This document shows positions 1 to 8,346 of a DNA stretch of 17,912 bases, piece after piece. Numbering within the stretch: position 1 is the first letter of the stretch; each line of letters starts with the position of its first letter. Position numbers and translations under genes: made by a program. The notes under the pieces are model-generated. The model saw only the letters and a program-made list of their open reading frames with translations, was not told the origin of the DNA and did no database searches. The stretch comes from Herminiimonas sp. (GTDB lineage: Bacteria > Pseudomonadota > Gammaproteobacteria > Burkholderiales > Burkholderiaceae), in NCBI GenBank assembly GCA_014377155.1, contig JACMQD010000081.1:1-17912 (forward strand). The letters run 5' to 3'.

Positions 1-29
1 ATGTTACCCCCATCTACTGTGGCTAATCC

Positions 30-38
30 TGTGGATAA
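30..38 (-). promoter_or_regulatory. Perfect DnaA-box 9-mer (TTATCCACA on minus strand)
   Basis: The plus strand reads TGTGGATAA, the complement of the consensus DnaA box TTATCCACA. It lies in the AT-rich non-coding stretch upstream of the first gene. Bases 1-189 hold no gene I can support. A single box does not make an origin; it may be a DnaA-titrating or regulatory site, or chance. Confidence 0.35.
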
Positions 39-189
39 CTCTTGATACAGCTCGATAGGTCGATGATTTAAAAGAAAATTATGTCGTTGATTAAAAAGAA
101 GGCAGTGTAAGGAAGTTAGCAAGAACAACGGAAGAAAATTCACAAAGCTTGTTGACAAGCAAAAAAATTTGGACGCGAAGGGATACAAC

Positions 190-642
190 ATGAAACGTCG
201 AACGCTTTTACAGGCAATGCTGCCGGCTTTGGCGGGCGTACCGCTCTTCGCTCGCGCAGTCGCGCTGCCAGTCATCGATGTGTACAAGTCGGCGACTTGC
301 GGATGCTGCAAGGATTGGGTCAAGCATTTGCAATCGAATGGCTTTATCGTCAGGGCGCAGGATGTCGTCGACCCGTCGGATTTCCGTGAGAAATTCGGCA
401 TGCCGCAAGAACTCGGTTCTTGCCACTCCGGTTTGGTCCAGGGTTATGCGCTTGAGGGCCATGTACCGGCATCGGAGATCAAGCGTTTGCTGGCCGAGCG
501 ACCCAAGGTAAAAGGGTTGGCGGTGCCTGCAATGCCGATGGGTTCGCCTGGCATGGAAGGCAACCGCAGCGATCCCTATGATGTCTTTCTGGTGCATGCC
601 AACGGCAGCAAGTCAGTCTACAGACACTATGCTGGCAAGTAA
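190..642 (+). CDS. Exported DUF411 metal-binding protein
   Basis: This 150-residue protein belongs to the DUF411 family, small exported proteins often found with copper or other metal resistance genes; no enzymatic role is established. The N-terminus has a twin-arginine-like start (KRRTLLQ, residues 2-8), a hydrophobic stretch and a likely cleavage site near residues 21-25, so the mature protein should be periplasmic. The family CxCC motif is at residues 37-40 (TCGCCKDW), with a Cys-His pair at 78-79. A Met-rich stretch near the C-terminal end (PAMPMGSPGM) would suit Cu(I). I chose ATG 190 because AAGGGA at 178-183 sits six bases upstream; an in-frame TTG at 169 would add seven unlikely residues. 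No copper pump, oxidase or sensor gene is visible next to it. Family assignment is confident; copper binding is inference. Confidence 0.9.
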   Translation: MKRRTLLQAMLPALAGVPLFARAVALPVIDVYKSATCGCCKDWVKHLQSNGFIVRAQDVVDPSDFREKFGMPQELGSCHSGLVQGYALEGHVPASEIKRLLAERPKVKGLAVPAMPMGSPGMEGNRSDPYDVFLVHANGSKSVYRHYAGK

Positions 643-733
643 CGGCGTCGTCGGTTCGGTACGCGCCACAGTAACGCGAGCGCCGCGCGAATCGATACTT
701 TCGGCACGGTGCTTTAACACCGCCATCTCAATG

Positions 734-781
734 AAAAAAGAAGCCGATGCCTAAGTGAAATGAGGCAGCGGCTTCTTTTTT
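734..781. terminator. Bidirectional rho-independent terminator between convergent genes
   Basis: An A-run, a long stem (AAGAAGCCG and TGCCT on the left; AGGCA and CGGCTTCTT on the right, with one internal A/G mismatch), a loop of about ten bases, then a T-run. The A-run on one side and T-run on the other let it terminate both the DUF411 gene (+) and sodB (-). Confidence 0.85.
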
Positions 782-860
782 GCAAGTTTCAGTTTCTAGT
801 GTGCCGACCCCGTGTCAGCACATCGACTGAACCCTGTTTTACTTGAAAAAGAACTGTTTC

Positions 861-1439
861 TTAAGCAAAATTCTTTGCAACGAAATCCCAGTTGACCAAG
901 TTCCAGAAAGTCTCGATGTACTTTGCGCGCGCGTTACGATAATCGATGTAATACGCATGCTCCCAGACGTCGCAGGTGAGGAGTGGCGTGTCGGTGCCAG
1001 TCAGCGGGCAACCGGCATTCGAGGTGTTGGCGATATCGACCGAACCATCTTCTTTTTTGACCAGCCAGGTCCAGCCCGAACCGAAGTTGGCAAGGCCCGA
1101 TTTCGTGAATTCTTCCTTGAACTTATCGAACGAACCCCATTTGGCATTGATCGCCTCAGTCAGCGGTCCGGTCGGCGTGCCACCGCCGTTTGGCTTGAAG
1201 CCATTCCAGTAGAAAGTATGATTCCACACCTGCGCCGAATTGTTGAAGACACCGCCGGACGATTTCTTGATAATGTCTTCGAGTGATAGATTTTCAAACT
1301 CGGTACCCTTGATGAGGTTGTTCAGGTTCGTCACATAAGTCTGATGATGCTTGCCATAGTGATACTCGAGCGTCTCTTTCGAAATATGCGGGGCGAGTGC
1401 GTCCATGGCGTAGGGCAGGGGAGGGAGAGTATGTTCCAT
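861..1439 (-). CDS. sodB: Superoxide dismutase, iron type
   Basis: Cytoplasmic superoxide dismutase that converts superoxide to hydrogen peroxide and oxygen. The 192-residue protein has the usual family length. The four metal ligands are visible: His27 (YHYGKHH), His74 (VWNHTFYW), Asp157 and His161 (DVWEHAYY). Gln70 in the [10 protein letters not shown] segment is the outer-sphere residue placed as in iron enzymes (Gln69 of E. coli SodB), which favours Fe over Mn. There is no signal peptide. The start is set by AAGGAT a few bases upstream (complement of 1446-1451). It lies 106 bases downstream of xseA on the same strand and ends at the shared terminator at 734-781. A weak -10 (TACAAT, complement of 1490-1495) might serve it alone, but I see no good -35. 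Confidence 0.97.
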   Translation of the reverse strand: MEHTLPPLPYAMDALAPHISKETLEYHYGKHHQTYVTNLNNLIKGTEFENLSLEDIIKKSSGGVFNNSAQVWNHTFYWNGFKPNGGGTPTGPLTEAINAKWGSFDKFKEEFTKSGLANFGSGWTWLVKKEDGSVDIANTSNAGCPLTGTDTPLLTCDVWEHAYYIDYRNARAKYIETFWNLVNWDFVAKNFA

Positions 1440-1545
1440 AATGATCCTTAGGGTTGGCGGGTGGCTGATGTTCTTTTTGAAAGACGTTAATTGTAGTTGG
1501 TCTGGCGATTGCCTGCATCGTCACCGAGGTCTCTGCCCGGCATCT

Positions 1546-2931
1546 TCATTCCAGACTGGTCTGTACGCTGGCAATGCCGACCTGTACTACACCATTTGCC
1601 AGTGTGACATTGACGATATCGCGCGGCCGAAGTTCTTGCGGCGTACGTACTATTCTGCCTTTGGCATCGGTAATCATGGCATAGCCGCGTTCAAGCGTGC
1701 GCTGCGGATTGAGCAGTTCGAGTTGGGCCGCAAGCGACGCAAGCTGTTTGCGCTCGCTGATAGTGCGCAGGGACGAAACAGCGCCTAGCCGACGGACATG
1801 TTCGACGAGCGAACGGCGATAAGCGCCGGATTCAGTACGCCTTGCTGTCAGCCGTATCTGCAAGCGGGCGAGCGCATTGCGCGACTGCGCCAGCGGAATG
1901 CCGACGGCGTGCGCAAGTCGGATATGCAATCCGTTCAGTTTGAGGCGCTCGTGGCGTATATATGTCGAGGGACTGACGATACGGCGCGAAAGCCAATCGA
2001 TCGACTGCCCTGCATCGGTTACCCGTCGTGCCATGGCGCGGTTCAGATGACTCGCGTGGGCGCGTAGCACCATGAGCCAGTCAGCGCGCGGCACCGAGGC
2101 CATTTCCGCTGCGGCCGTCGGCGTCGGCGCCCGCAAATCGGCAGCAAAGTCGGCAATCGTAAAATCAGTTTCATGACCTACGCCGACAATGACCGGCATG
2201 CTGCTGGCGGCTATCGCGCGCGCGACCATTTCATCATTGAATGACCACAGGTCTTCTATGCTGCCACCGCCACGGCACACTAATAGCACTTCGCATTCGG
2301 CCCTTAGGCTGGCGCCGGCAATGGCCTGTACGATCTTTTGCGCAGCGCCGTCGCCTTGAACGGGCGTAGGGTAAATGATGACATGCACATGGGGTGCGCG
2401 GCGCCGAAGTGTTGTCAGGATGTCGCGCAACGCAGCCGCCTGGAGGCTGGTAACGATACCGATGGACTTGACAAATCGTGGCAACGCGCGTTTTCGCGAT
2501 GGATCGAACAGGCCTTCGGCTGCGAGCTTTTCCTTCAAGCGCTGAAAGGCTTCATGCAGGTTACCAACGCCTGCGCGTCGAATCGATTCGACACTGAGTT
2601 GATAATCGCCACGCGGCGCATACAACGTGACCAGCGCCCGCACCTCGACCTTGTCGCCTTCACGCGGTGAGAAGTCCGCATACTGCGCGCGACCGCGAAA
2701 CATGACCGCCCGCACCTGTGCGGTCTCGTCCTTGAGAGTGAAGTACCAATGTCCGGAACTGGCACGCGTAAAATTCGAAATCTCGCCTGCAATCCAGGCT
2801 AGTGGAAAACTGCGTTCCAGCAGGCGCGCGACGGCCTGGTTCAATGCAGAAACGGCAATAACGGCCGAGGGAGATGAGCGAGCGGGCGAATCCAGGAAAG
2901 GTGTCATGACGTTAATATACGGCAATTGCAT
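1546..2931 (-). CDS. xseA: Exonuclease VII large subunit
   Basis: Large subunit of exonuclease VII, which with the small subunit XseB degrades single-stranded DNA in both directions and acts in repair. The protein shows an N-terminal OB-fold region (about residues 25-115, including [20 protein letters not shown]) followed by the catalytic domain. The family signatures [14 protein letters not shown] (221-234) and [20 protein letters not shown] (251-270) are clear, and the helical C-terminal region ends in the typical ERGYAMI segment. Length (461 residues) is normal. The start is uncertain: ATG at 2931 has a poor ribosome site, and ATG at 2907 (nine codons in) has none either, though its residues MTPFLDSP look like a usual beginning. 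No xseB gene is in the window, which is common because the two subunit genes are often unlinked. Confidence 0.96.
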   Translation of the reverse strand: MQLPYINVMTPFLDSPARSSPSAVIAVSALNQAVARLLERSFPLAWIAGEISNFTRASSGHWYFTLKDETAQVRAVMFRGRAQYADFSPREGDKVEVRALVTLYAPRGDYQLSVESIRRAGVGNLHEAFQRLKEKLAAEGLFDPSRKRALPRFVKSIGIVTSLQAAALRDILTTLRRRAPHVHVIIYPTPVQGDGAAQKIVQAIAGASLRAECEVLLVCRGGGSIEDLWSFNDEMVARAIAASSMPVIVGVGHETDFTIADFAADLRAPTPTAAAEMASVPRADWLMVLRAHASHLNRAMARRVTDAGQSIDWLSRRIVSPSTYIRHERLKLNGLHIRLAHAVGIPLAQSRNALARLQIRLTARRTESGAYRRSLVEHVRRLGAVSSLRTISERKQLASLAAQLELLNPQRTLERGYAMITDAKGRIVRTPQELRPRDIVNVTLANGVVQVGIASVQTSLE

Positions 2932-2961
2932 GCAAGGTTTCTCGTCGATGAGGCGCGAACG

Positions 2962-2989
2962 AAAAAGGCCGGCCCCAAGAGCGCCAGCC
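2962..2989 (-). terminator. Rho-independent terminator of the HHE protein gene
   Basis: Read on the minus strand: GGCTGGC, a nine-base loop, GCCGGCC, then TTTTT. The seven-pair stem includes one G-T pair. It lies 22 bases past the stop of the hemerythrin-like gene and upstream of xseA, so xseA probably needs its own promoter. Confidence 0.75.
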
Positions 2990-3011
2990 CGTGCATTCGA
3001 TGTCGAATAAA

Positions 3012-3566
3012 TTATTTCTTAGTAGCGCTTTTGGCCGGTGCCGGCGGTTCTGTATCCATGCCGAGTTCTTCCATGAGTTCAGCTTTTCGCGCACGCATTT
3101 CACCACCGAGTTCTTTCAGGTCCACATCGGCTTTCGTCGCCTTGGCAAACATCTCTTCCTCTTCTTCTTGCACGTGATGGTCGATATATTCCGCCAGCAC
3201 CTTCAACTTGGCGTCGAACATCGGGTCCTGATTGTCCATCGACGAAATCTGAGCAATGAGATCCTTGGCCGAGGCGTGCTCGACTTCGGCTTCATTCATC
3301 ATGTCATCGTCATTGATGGCTTCACGAACGGCCGGATAGAATATTTCTTCTTCGACTTGCGCATGCACGATAAGCTCGTTGCATACCTGCTTGGCAAGTG
3401 ACGCCTTCAACTCGTTATCTTCTGCCTTTTTGGCTTTCTCAATTGCCTTGAACAAGGTTTTCACTTTCTTGTGATCGGCTGTCAACAGCTTGATCGCGTC
3501 AGTGCCCATACTGCGGGTGGCAGGTTTCGCTTTAACTGCCGTGCTCGCTTGTTTACCGGTATCCAT
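3012..3566 (-). CDS. Hemerythrin-like HHE cation-binding protein
   Basis: A 184-residue cytoplasmic protein of the hemerythrin/HHE family, four-helix bundles that bind a di-iron centre and serve in oxygen, nitric oxide or iron handling. Candidate ligands recur at the expected spacing: His32 (ADHKKV), His68 and Glu72 ([11 protein letters not shown]), His97 (VEHASAKDL), and His130/131 with the following acidic run ([14 protein letters not shown]). The ends are low-complexity: a Lys/Ala/Thr-rich head (1-20) and a Pro/Ala/Lys tail (173-184). There is no signal peptide. The start is supported by AGGAGA eight bases upstream of ATG 3566. It lies 105 bases downstream of a small secreted-peptide gene on the same strand, with an inverted repeat between them. 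The exact ligand and function cannot be read from sequence. Confidence 0.92.
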   Translation of the reverse strand: MDTGKQASTAVKAKPATRSMGTDAIKLLTADHKKVKTLFKAIEKAKKAEDNELKASLAKQVCNELIVHAQVEEEIFYPAVREAINDDDMMNEAEVEHASAKDLIAQISSMDNQDPMFDAKLKVLAEYIDHHVQEEEEEMFAKATKADVDLKELGGEMRARKAELMEELGMDTEPPAPAKSATKK

Positions 3567-3631
3567 CGTCGTTTTCTCCTGGTAGGTTGCCTGGGTTAGT
3601 CATGCATCGGTACGCGGTGGGGATAAAGCGG

Positions 3632-3656
3632 CCTTCGACCATCTCTGTTTCGAAGG
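3632..3656. repeat. Inverted repeat between the small peptide gene and the HHE gene
   Basis: CCTTCGA (3632-3638) and TCGAAGG (3650-3656) form a perfect seven-base inverted repeat with an 11-base loop. No T-run follows on either strand, so it is not an evident terminator. It could be an mRNA hairpin separating the two minus-strand genes or a protein-binding dyad. Confidence 0.5.
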
Positions 3657-3671
3657 AGCATCCCGCAATGA

Positions 3672-3845
3672 TCAGTTCAGTAGGTCGATCAAAGGTGTCA
3701 GATCCTGGGTGAGCGGGGCAAAAAGTGGCATGTCGGCCGAAGCCATGACCATCGGTTTGACCGATACTGCCGGTATCGTGGTTAAGCCGACCGTTAGCAT
3801 TAACAGGGCAACCAGCGACAATAAGCCTGTATGTAATGTTTTCAT
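3672..3845 (-). CDS. Small secreted or membrane peptide, 57 residues, unrecognised
   Basis: Start, ribosome site and stop all fit a real gene: ATG at 3845, AGGAAG eight bases upstream (complement of the TTCCT around 3854-3858), TGA at 3672. The translation begins MKTLHTGLLSLVALLMLTVG and continues with a short region rich in Met, Pro and Leu, ending in DLTPLIDLLN. The first 26 residues look like a signal peptide (Lys, then a long hydrophobic core, then TIPAVSV with a possible cleavage after Ala26), leaving a mature peptide of about 30 residues. It could instead stay anchored by the hydrophobic segment. There are no cysteines. It lies upstream of, and on the same strand as, the hemerythrin-like gene, so the two may share a transcript. 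I do not recognise the family. Confidence 0.65.
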   Translation of the reverse strand: MKTLHTGLLSLVALLMLTVGLTTIPAVSVKPMVMASADMPLFAPLTQDLTPLIDLLN

Positions 3846-4137
3846 GATCGATTCTTCCTGATTTCGAGACAGATTGTGTTGACTTGATAACGAAGCTAGC
3901 CCTTTTTTGGAACCTGACGTTATCTCTCTTTAAACTGAATGTAGGTTAATCGAGACTACTGCACCGCACTATCGGACACTTACCCAACTTCTTGTAGGAC
4001 ATTGCGAATGGCGTTCCGCCGTATCACAGCATGTCATAGGAGGGACTACACTTATCACCATGCCTCATTTAAAGGCAATGCAAGAAAACTGTTATTTTTC
4101 AACGACTTGGAAAGTGTTAAGAAACTTACGCACAATG

Positions 4138-4146
4138 TTATCCACA
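4138..4146 (+). promoter_or_regulatory. Perfect DnaA-box 9-mer TTATCCACA
   Basis: An exact match to the consensus DnaA box, lying in the AT-rich non-coding region about 130 bases upstream of the exbB promoter. It is a second exact copy; the first is at 30-38 in the other orientation. I see no cluster of further boxes, so an origin is not indicated. Confidence 0.35.
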
Positions 4147-4224
4147 AAATCTGTGAAGAACTCGACGTGTGTCGGAAAATGAGAGGCGCGGCTTGGTCCG
4201 CTCGAGCGAGAAGTTTAAGTGTCA

Positions 4225-4241
4225 GTTTCGCAAAGCGAAAC
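4225..4241. repeat. Perfect short hairpin upstream of exbB promoter
   Basis: GTTTCGC (4225-4231), AAA, GCGAAAC (4235-4241): a perfect seven-pair stem with a three-base loop. A near-palindrome CCACGTGTGG follows at 4241-4250. Both lie just upstream of the exbB promoter and might be an operator or a DNA structural element. Confidence 0.4.
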
Positions 4242-4274
4242 CACGTGTGGGTCCGATTTTGAATCGCACTGCCC

Positions 4275-4303
4275 TTGCTAGCTGCGCGCCAACACGTTAC
4301 ATT
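4275..4303 (+). promoter_or_regulatory. Sigma-70-type promoter for exbB operon
   Basis: TTGCTA (4275-4280), 17-base spacer, TACATT (4298-4303). Each hexamer matches four or five of six consensus positions. Transcription would begin near 4310, giving a leader of about 30 bases before the TTG start at 4342. This agrees with the later of two possible starts. Confidence 0.45.
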
Positions 4304-4341
4304 CTGCATCCAGACAATTGAACCCACTCGAGGAGCTCCTT

Positions 4342-4947
4342 TTGCTCGCCATTATTCAGGCCGCCGGCTGGCCGATCTATCCGCTTTTATTTGCTTCTAT
4401 CGTCGGCACGGCGCTAATCATCGAACGGCTGCTGTTTTTGCGCCGCAGCCGTATACTCCCATCCAATCTGCTCGGCGAAGTAATCCGGGTTTTTCATAAC
4501 GGCAAAATCGATGCCGCTGTCATCACGACGCTGGAGCAAAATTCACCCTTGGGCCGTGTGCTGGCGGCCGGTTTGCGTAATGTCGACGCGCCGCGCGAGG
4601 TGATGAAAGAGTCGATCGAAGAAGCAGGCAGCGGCACTGCCCACGATCTGGAGCGCTTTTTGACCACGCTGGGTACGATCGCCACGCTGGCGCCGTTGAT
4701 GGGTCTGTTTGGCACGGTAGTGGGCATGATCGAAATCTTCGGCTCGCAAAATACGTCCGGCGCCAACCCGGCGCAGCTTGCGCATGGTATCTCGGTGGCG
4801 CTTTACAACACCGGCTTCGGCCTTGCCATCGCCATGCCGGCGCTGGTGTTCTACCGGCATTTCCGCGCGTTAGTCGACAGCTTCATCGTCGACATGGAAC
4901 AGCAGGCGGTGAAATTTGTCGACATCGTGCATGGCGCGCGCGTCTAG
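4342..4947 (+). CDS. exbB: ExbB/TolQ-family proton channel subunit
   Basis: Inner-membrane subunit of the MotA/TolQ/ExbB family, which with ExbD uses the proton gradient to energise envelope processes. The 201-residue product has the three expected membrane segments: about 10-32, 112-132 (LAPLMGLFGTVVGMIEIF) and 150-170 (GISVALYNTGFGLAIAMP), with the long cytoplasmic loop between the first two. I chose the TTG at 4342 because CGAGGAG at 4329-4335 sits six bases upstream and the product begins MLAIIQAAGWPIYPLL, the usual form. A TTG at 4318 would add eight residues without a good site. In membrane segment three, Val152 stands where E. coli ExbB has Glu176; Thr157 (Thr181 equivalent) is kept. 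It is the first gene of exbB-exbD-lpxK. TolQ is possible, but no tol genes are near. Confidence 0.92.
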   Translation: MLAIIQAAGWPIYPLLFASIVGTALIIERLLFLRRSRILPSNLLGEVIRVFHNGKIDAAVITTLEQNSPLGRVLAAGLRNVDAPREVMKESIEEAGSGTAHDLERFLTTLGTIATLAPLMGLFGTVVGMIEIFGSQNTSGANPAQLAHGISVALYNTGFGLAIAMPALVFYRHFRALVDSFIVDMEQQAVKFVDIVHGARV

Positions 4948-4967
4948 CTGACTGCGGAGACTTCACC

Positions 4968-5402
4968 ATGAATTTCCGTAAAGGCAAAGGTCGCGAGGAT
5001 CCCGAGATCAATCTCATTCCGTTCATCGACGTGCTGTTGGTCATACTTATTTTCCTGATGGTGACGACCACCTACAGCAAATTCACCGCGCTGCAAATCA
5101 CGCTGCCGACGGCTGATGCCGAGAAAGCCATGGAACGGCCTTATGAAATCAACGTCGCCGTCGACCCACAGGGAAATTATGCTGTCAACAACGTGCGCGT
5201 GTCAGCGCGCGATGCTGCCCCGCTGGCGGAGGAGTTGCGCACAGCGGCCAATGGCAAGGGCGAATCGAAAAAAGATCCGGTTGTCATTATCAATGCCGAC
5301 GCCACTGCAGCCCACCAGTCGGTCATCAACGTCCTGGAAGCAGCCCGCTTGGCCGGATTTGAGAAAGTAACCTTCGCTGCACAGGTAGCTGGCAAGAAGT
5401 AA
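4968..5402 (+). CDS. exbD: ExbD/TolR-family biopolymer transport protein
   Basis: Partner of ExbB in the proton-driven inner-membrane motor. The 144-residue protein has a short cytoplasmic head, one membrane segment (about 17-38, LIPFIDVLLVILIFLMV) and a periplasmic domain to the C-terminus, which is the family layout. Asp21 is the conserved membrane-embedded acid that takes part in proton transfer (Asp25 in E. coli ExbD). A GGAG eight bases before the ATG supports the start. It begins 20 bases after exbB and ends 22 bases before the first possible lpxK start, so the three are probably co-transcribed. The partner that would transmit energy (TonB or TolA) is not in the window. Confidence 0.95.
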   Translation: MNFRKGKGREDPEINLIPFIDVLLVILIFLMVTTTYSKFTALQITLPTADAEKAMERPYEINVAVDPQGNYAVNNVRVSARDAAPLAEELRTAANGKGESKKDPVVIINADATAAHQSVINVLEAARLAGFEKVTFAAQVAGKK

Positions 5403-5424
5403 GCTCTGCCGCCGAAGCCGGTCG

Positions 5425-6510
5425 ATGCCGGCCGCTTTCCCTGCCGCTCCGCCTGTTCTCGCTCAAACGGACATCCGATTGTCATTTAAGCTCCCAATTC
5501 TGGCCACAATCCTGACCCGCACCTGGACCGCGCGCGGGCCCTTGGCGTGCGCACTGTGGCCGTTGTCGATGCTGTTCGGCGGCCTGTCCTGGGTGCGCCG
5601 GCTGATGTACCGCCACGGGCTGCTGGCTTCGGTACGATTGCCAGTGCCGGTGATCATTGTGGGTAATATATTCATTGGTGGTACCGGCAAGACGCCACTG
5701 ACGATCTGGCTGGTACAGTCACTGCGCGAGGCGGGCAGGGTGCCGGGCGTGATTTCGCGGGGGCATGGCGGAAGCCAGGCAGCGCCCCGCAGCGTGCATC
5801 TAGACTCGCTGCCGGGCGATGTCGGTGACGAACCCCTGCTGATTGCGCAACGAGCGCGATGTCCGGTAGTGGTCGGACACGGGCGGGTCGACGCCGCACG
5901 CCTGTTACTCGCTGCCAATCCTGAGGTGGACGTGATCGTGTCCGACGACGGGCTGCAACATTACGCTTTGCAGCGCGACATTGAAATTATCCTGTTCGAC
6001 GCGCGCCGTGTCGGCAACGGCTGGCTGCTGCCGGCCGGACCGCTACGGGAGCCTGCCTCGCGCCGGCGTGATTTCACGGTAGTTAACATTGATCCGATGA
6101 CCGAGGGCGTACCGCGCGGGGCGCTAACCATGCGGTTAGGTGGCACGCATGCCGAGGCGCTGGCCAATCGGTCGAAATCGATGCCGCTCGAGATGTTTGC
6201 CGTATCGGCGCCGCGCATCGTAGCAGCCGCCGGTATCGGCAACCCGGCACGGTTCTTCGCCATGCTGCGCACGTTCGGACTGATGTTTGCGGAAGTGCCA
6301 CTGCCCGATCATTACGATTTCGGCATCAACCCTTTTGCGGCACTCGATGCCGAAGTCATCCTGATTACCGAGAAGGATGCAGTAAAATGTAGCCGGATCG
6401 ATATGATCCGACATGACCCCAGGTTATGGGTCGTACCTGTCACTGCGCAGATCGATGCTGCGCTGGCGACCAATATTGTGGAGAAACTGCGTGGACACCC
6501 GACTGCTTGA
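5425..6510 (+). CDS. lpxK: Tetraacyldisaccharide 4'-kinase (lipid A biosynthesis)
   Basis: LpxK phosphorylates the 4' position of the tetraacyldisaccharide-1-phosphate precursor of lipid A at the inner face of the inner membrane. The protein shows an N-terminal membrane-associated helix region ([18 protein letters not shown], 43-60), [19 protein letters not shown] with the P-loop GGTGKT at 85-90, the VISRGHGG segment, [39 protein letters not shown] and [11 protein letters not shown]. All are family hallmarks. From ATG 5425 the product is 361 residues, about 20-30 longer than usual, and the first 18 ([14 protein letters not shown]) align with nothing expected. TTG 5479 would give 343 residues and may be the true start, though neither start has a good ribosome site. 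Its last 20 bases overlap the next gene. Confidence 0.95.
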   Translation: MPAAFPAAPPVLAQTDIRLSFKLPILATILTRTWTARGPLACALWPLSMLFGGLSWVRRLMYRHGLLASVRLPVPVIIVGNIFIGGTGKTPLTIWLVQSLREAGRVPGVISRGHGGSQAAPRSVHLDSLPGDVGDEPLLIAQRARCPVVVGHGRVDAARLLLAANPEVDVIVSDDGLQHYALQRDIEIILFDARRVGNGWLLPAGPLREPASRRRDFTVVNIDPMTEGVPRGALTMRLGGTHAEALANRSKSMPLEMFAVSAPRIVAAAGIGNPARFFAMLRTFGLMFAEVPLPDHYDFGINPFAALDAEVILITEKDAVKCSRIDMIRHDPRLWVVPVTAQIDAALATNIVEKLRGHPTA

Positions 6511-6685
6511 TATTCTCGTTTGCCCGATCTGCAAGGGACCTCTGGAACACGACAAGAAAGCGCAGGAACTTATCTGCAAGCCAGACAAGCTTGCGTATGC
6601 CATCCGTGACGGCATCCCCATCATGTGGGCCGACGAAGCACGCGATCTTAATGCAGCGCGGCTCGTAGATGCACCGGCGCTTTGA
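6491..6685 (+). CDS. Trm112/YcaR-family (UPF0434) small protein
   Basis: A 64-residue protein of the Trm112-like UPF0434 (YcaR) family, small proteins with a zinc-ribbon-like fold; the bacterial role is not well defined. Cysteines are at 11, 14 ([10 protein letters not shown]) and 29 (LICK), followed by the conserved [12 protein letters not shown] segment, whose last residues lead to a typical short tail. The start is GTG 6491, chosen because GGAG at 6480-6483 lies seven bases upstream and the product begins [12 protein letters not shown] as in homologues. It overlaps the end of lpxK by 20 bases, so translation is probably coupled. The order lpxK, ycaR, kdsB is the same as in E. coli. Only three of the usual metal-binding cysteines are present, so zinc binding is uncertain. 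Confidence 0.92.
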   Translation: MDTRLLDILVCPICKGPLEHDKKAQELICKPDKLAYAIRDGIPIMWADEARDLNAARLVDAPAL

Positions 6686-6771
6686 CGTTTTGACCGGGCT
6701 CGGACTGGTTTCGTGCGAGTACTGCGCTACGAGGCGCACTGCGTTTTCGACTGTCTTCTGACCAGTTAGCC

Positions 6772-7518
6772 ATGTCGTTTACCGTTATCATTCCCGCGCG
6801 CCTTGCATCGACACGCCTGCCCAACAAACCGCTCGCCGATCTCGGGGGCAAGCCGATGGTGGTGCGGGTGGCTGAGCGCGCTGCATTGTCCGGCGCGCTG
6901 CACGTGATTGTGGCGACCGATCATGCCGACATCGCCGCAGCATGCCGCGCGCACGGTATTCACGTCGAAATGACGCGGGCCGACCATCCGTCCGGTACCG
7001 ATCGCATCGCCGAGGTTGCGGCGGCGCTGGGGCTTGCGCCTGACGCAGTGGTTGTCAATGTACAGGGTGACGAACCATTGATCGATCCGACGCTGATTAC
7101 GGCCACTGCCGCAAAAATCGACGGTACGGTGCCGATGGCGACGGCTGCGCATGCGGTCGCCTCGATGGACGAATTGTTGCGCACGAATGTGGTGAAAGTG
7201 GTGCTCGACAAGGTCGGGCAGGCGCTATACTTTTCGCGTGCTGTCATACCGTGGCACCGCGATGGCTTCGCGCAGGGCCCGCATGATTTTCCGGTCGGTT
7301 ACGCGCCGCTTCGACACATCGGCCTCTATGCATACAGCAACCGGTTCCTGCAGGCCTATTCTGCGCTGGAGCCCTCACCACTGGAACAGATCGAAGCGCT
7401 CGAGCAACTGCGCGTGCTGTGGCACGGGTATCCGATTGCCGTCCATGTCACCGCCACCGCACCCGAGGGCGGCGTCGATACCGCAGAGGACCTGGCGCGT
7501 GTAAGGACCTATTTTTAA
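6772..7518 (+). CDS. kdsB: 3-deoxy-manno-octulosonate cytidylyltransferase
   Basis: KdsB makes CMP-Kdo from CTP and Kdo in the cytoplasm; Kdo is then added to the lipid A precursor made with LpxK. The 248-residue length is normal. The N-terminal nucleotide-binding signature [16 protein letters not shown] (6-21) is followed by [23 protein letters not shown] and the [11 protein letters not shown] motif, with the Asp that binds magnesium. The late segment [12 protein letters not shown] and the closing [10 protein letters not shown] are also typical. The ATG at 6772 lacks a strong ribosome site (GACCAG only), but the product start [11 protein letters not shown] is what the family requires. It follows the Trm112-like gene by 86 bases and precedes adk by 167 bases. 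Confidence 0.97.
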   Translation: MSFTVIIPARLASTRLPNKPLADLGGKPMVVRVAERAALSGALHVIVATDHADIAAACRAHGIHVEMTRADHPSGTDRIAEVAAALGLAPDAVVVNVQGDEPLIDPTLITATAAKIDGTVPMATAAHAVASMDELLRTNVVKVVLDKVGQALYFSRAVIPWHRDGFAQGPHDFPVGYAPLRHIGLYAYSNRFLQAYSALEPSPLEQIEALEQLRVLWHGYPIAVHVTATAPEGGVDTAEDLARVRTYF

Positions 7519-7592
7519 CGGCCAAATTATTGACGATCAACACCAAAGCACCGGATCGGTGAGATTGTGTGGTAAGTTTCGTGCAAAGTTAG

Positions 7593-8342
<750 letters not shown>

Positions 8343-8346
8343 TCAG

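Larger units (their letters stand above)
3846..4341. other. Non-coding region between divergent genes
   Basis: This 496-base stretch separates the minus-strand small peptide gene from plus-strand exbB. It is more AT-rich than its neighbours. It holds a perfect DnaA-type box (4138-4146), a perfect hairpin (4225-4241) and the probable exbB promoter (4275-4303). A strong AGGAGGG at 4038-4044 has no start codon at a normal distance. The 86-codon open frame starting at TTG 4002 has no ribosome site and a random-looking composition, so I do not call it a gene. Confidence 0.6.

Noticed and set aside
152..180. Perfect TTGACA at 152-157 as a -35 for the DUF411 gene
   Set aside because: The -10 position 17 bases on reads GCGAAG and overlaps the ribosome site, so it would not make a usable leader.
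843..1286. 147-codon plus-strand frame opposite sodB
   Set aside because: Antisense to a clear superoxide dismutase; no recognised domain.
4002..4262. 86-codon plus-strand frame starting at TTG upstream of exbB
   Set aside because: No ribosome site, random composition, and it crosses the DnaA-type box and the hairpin.
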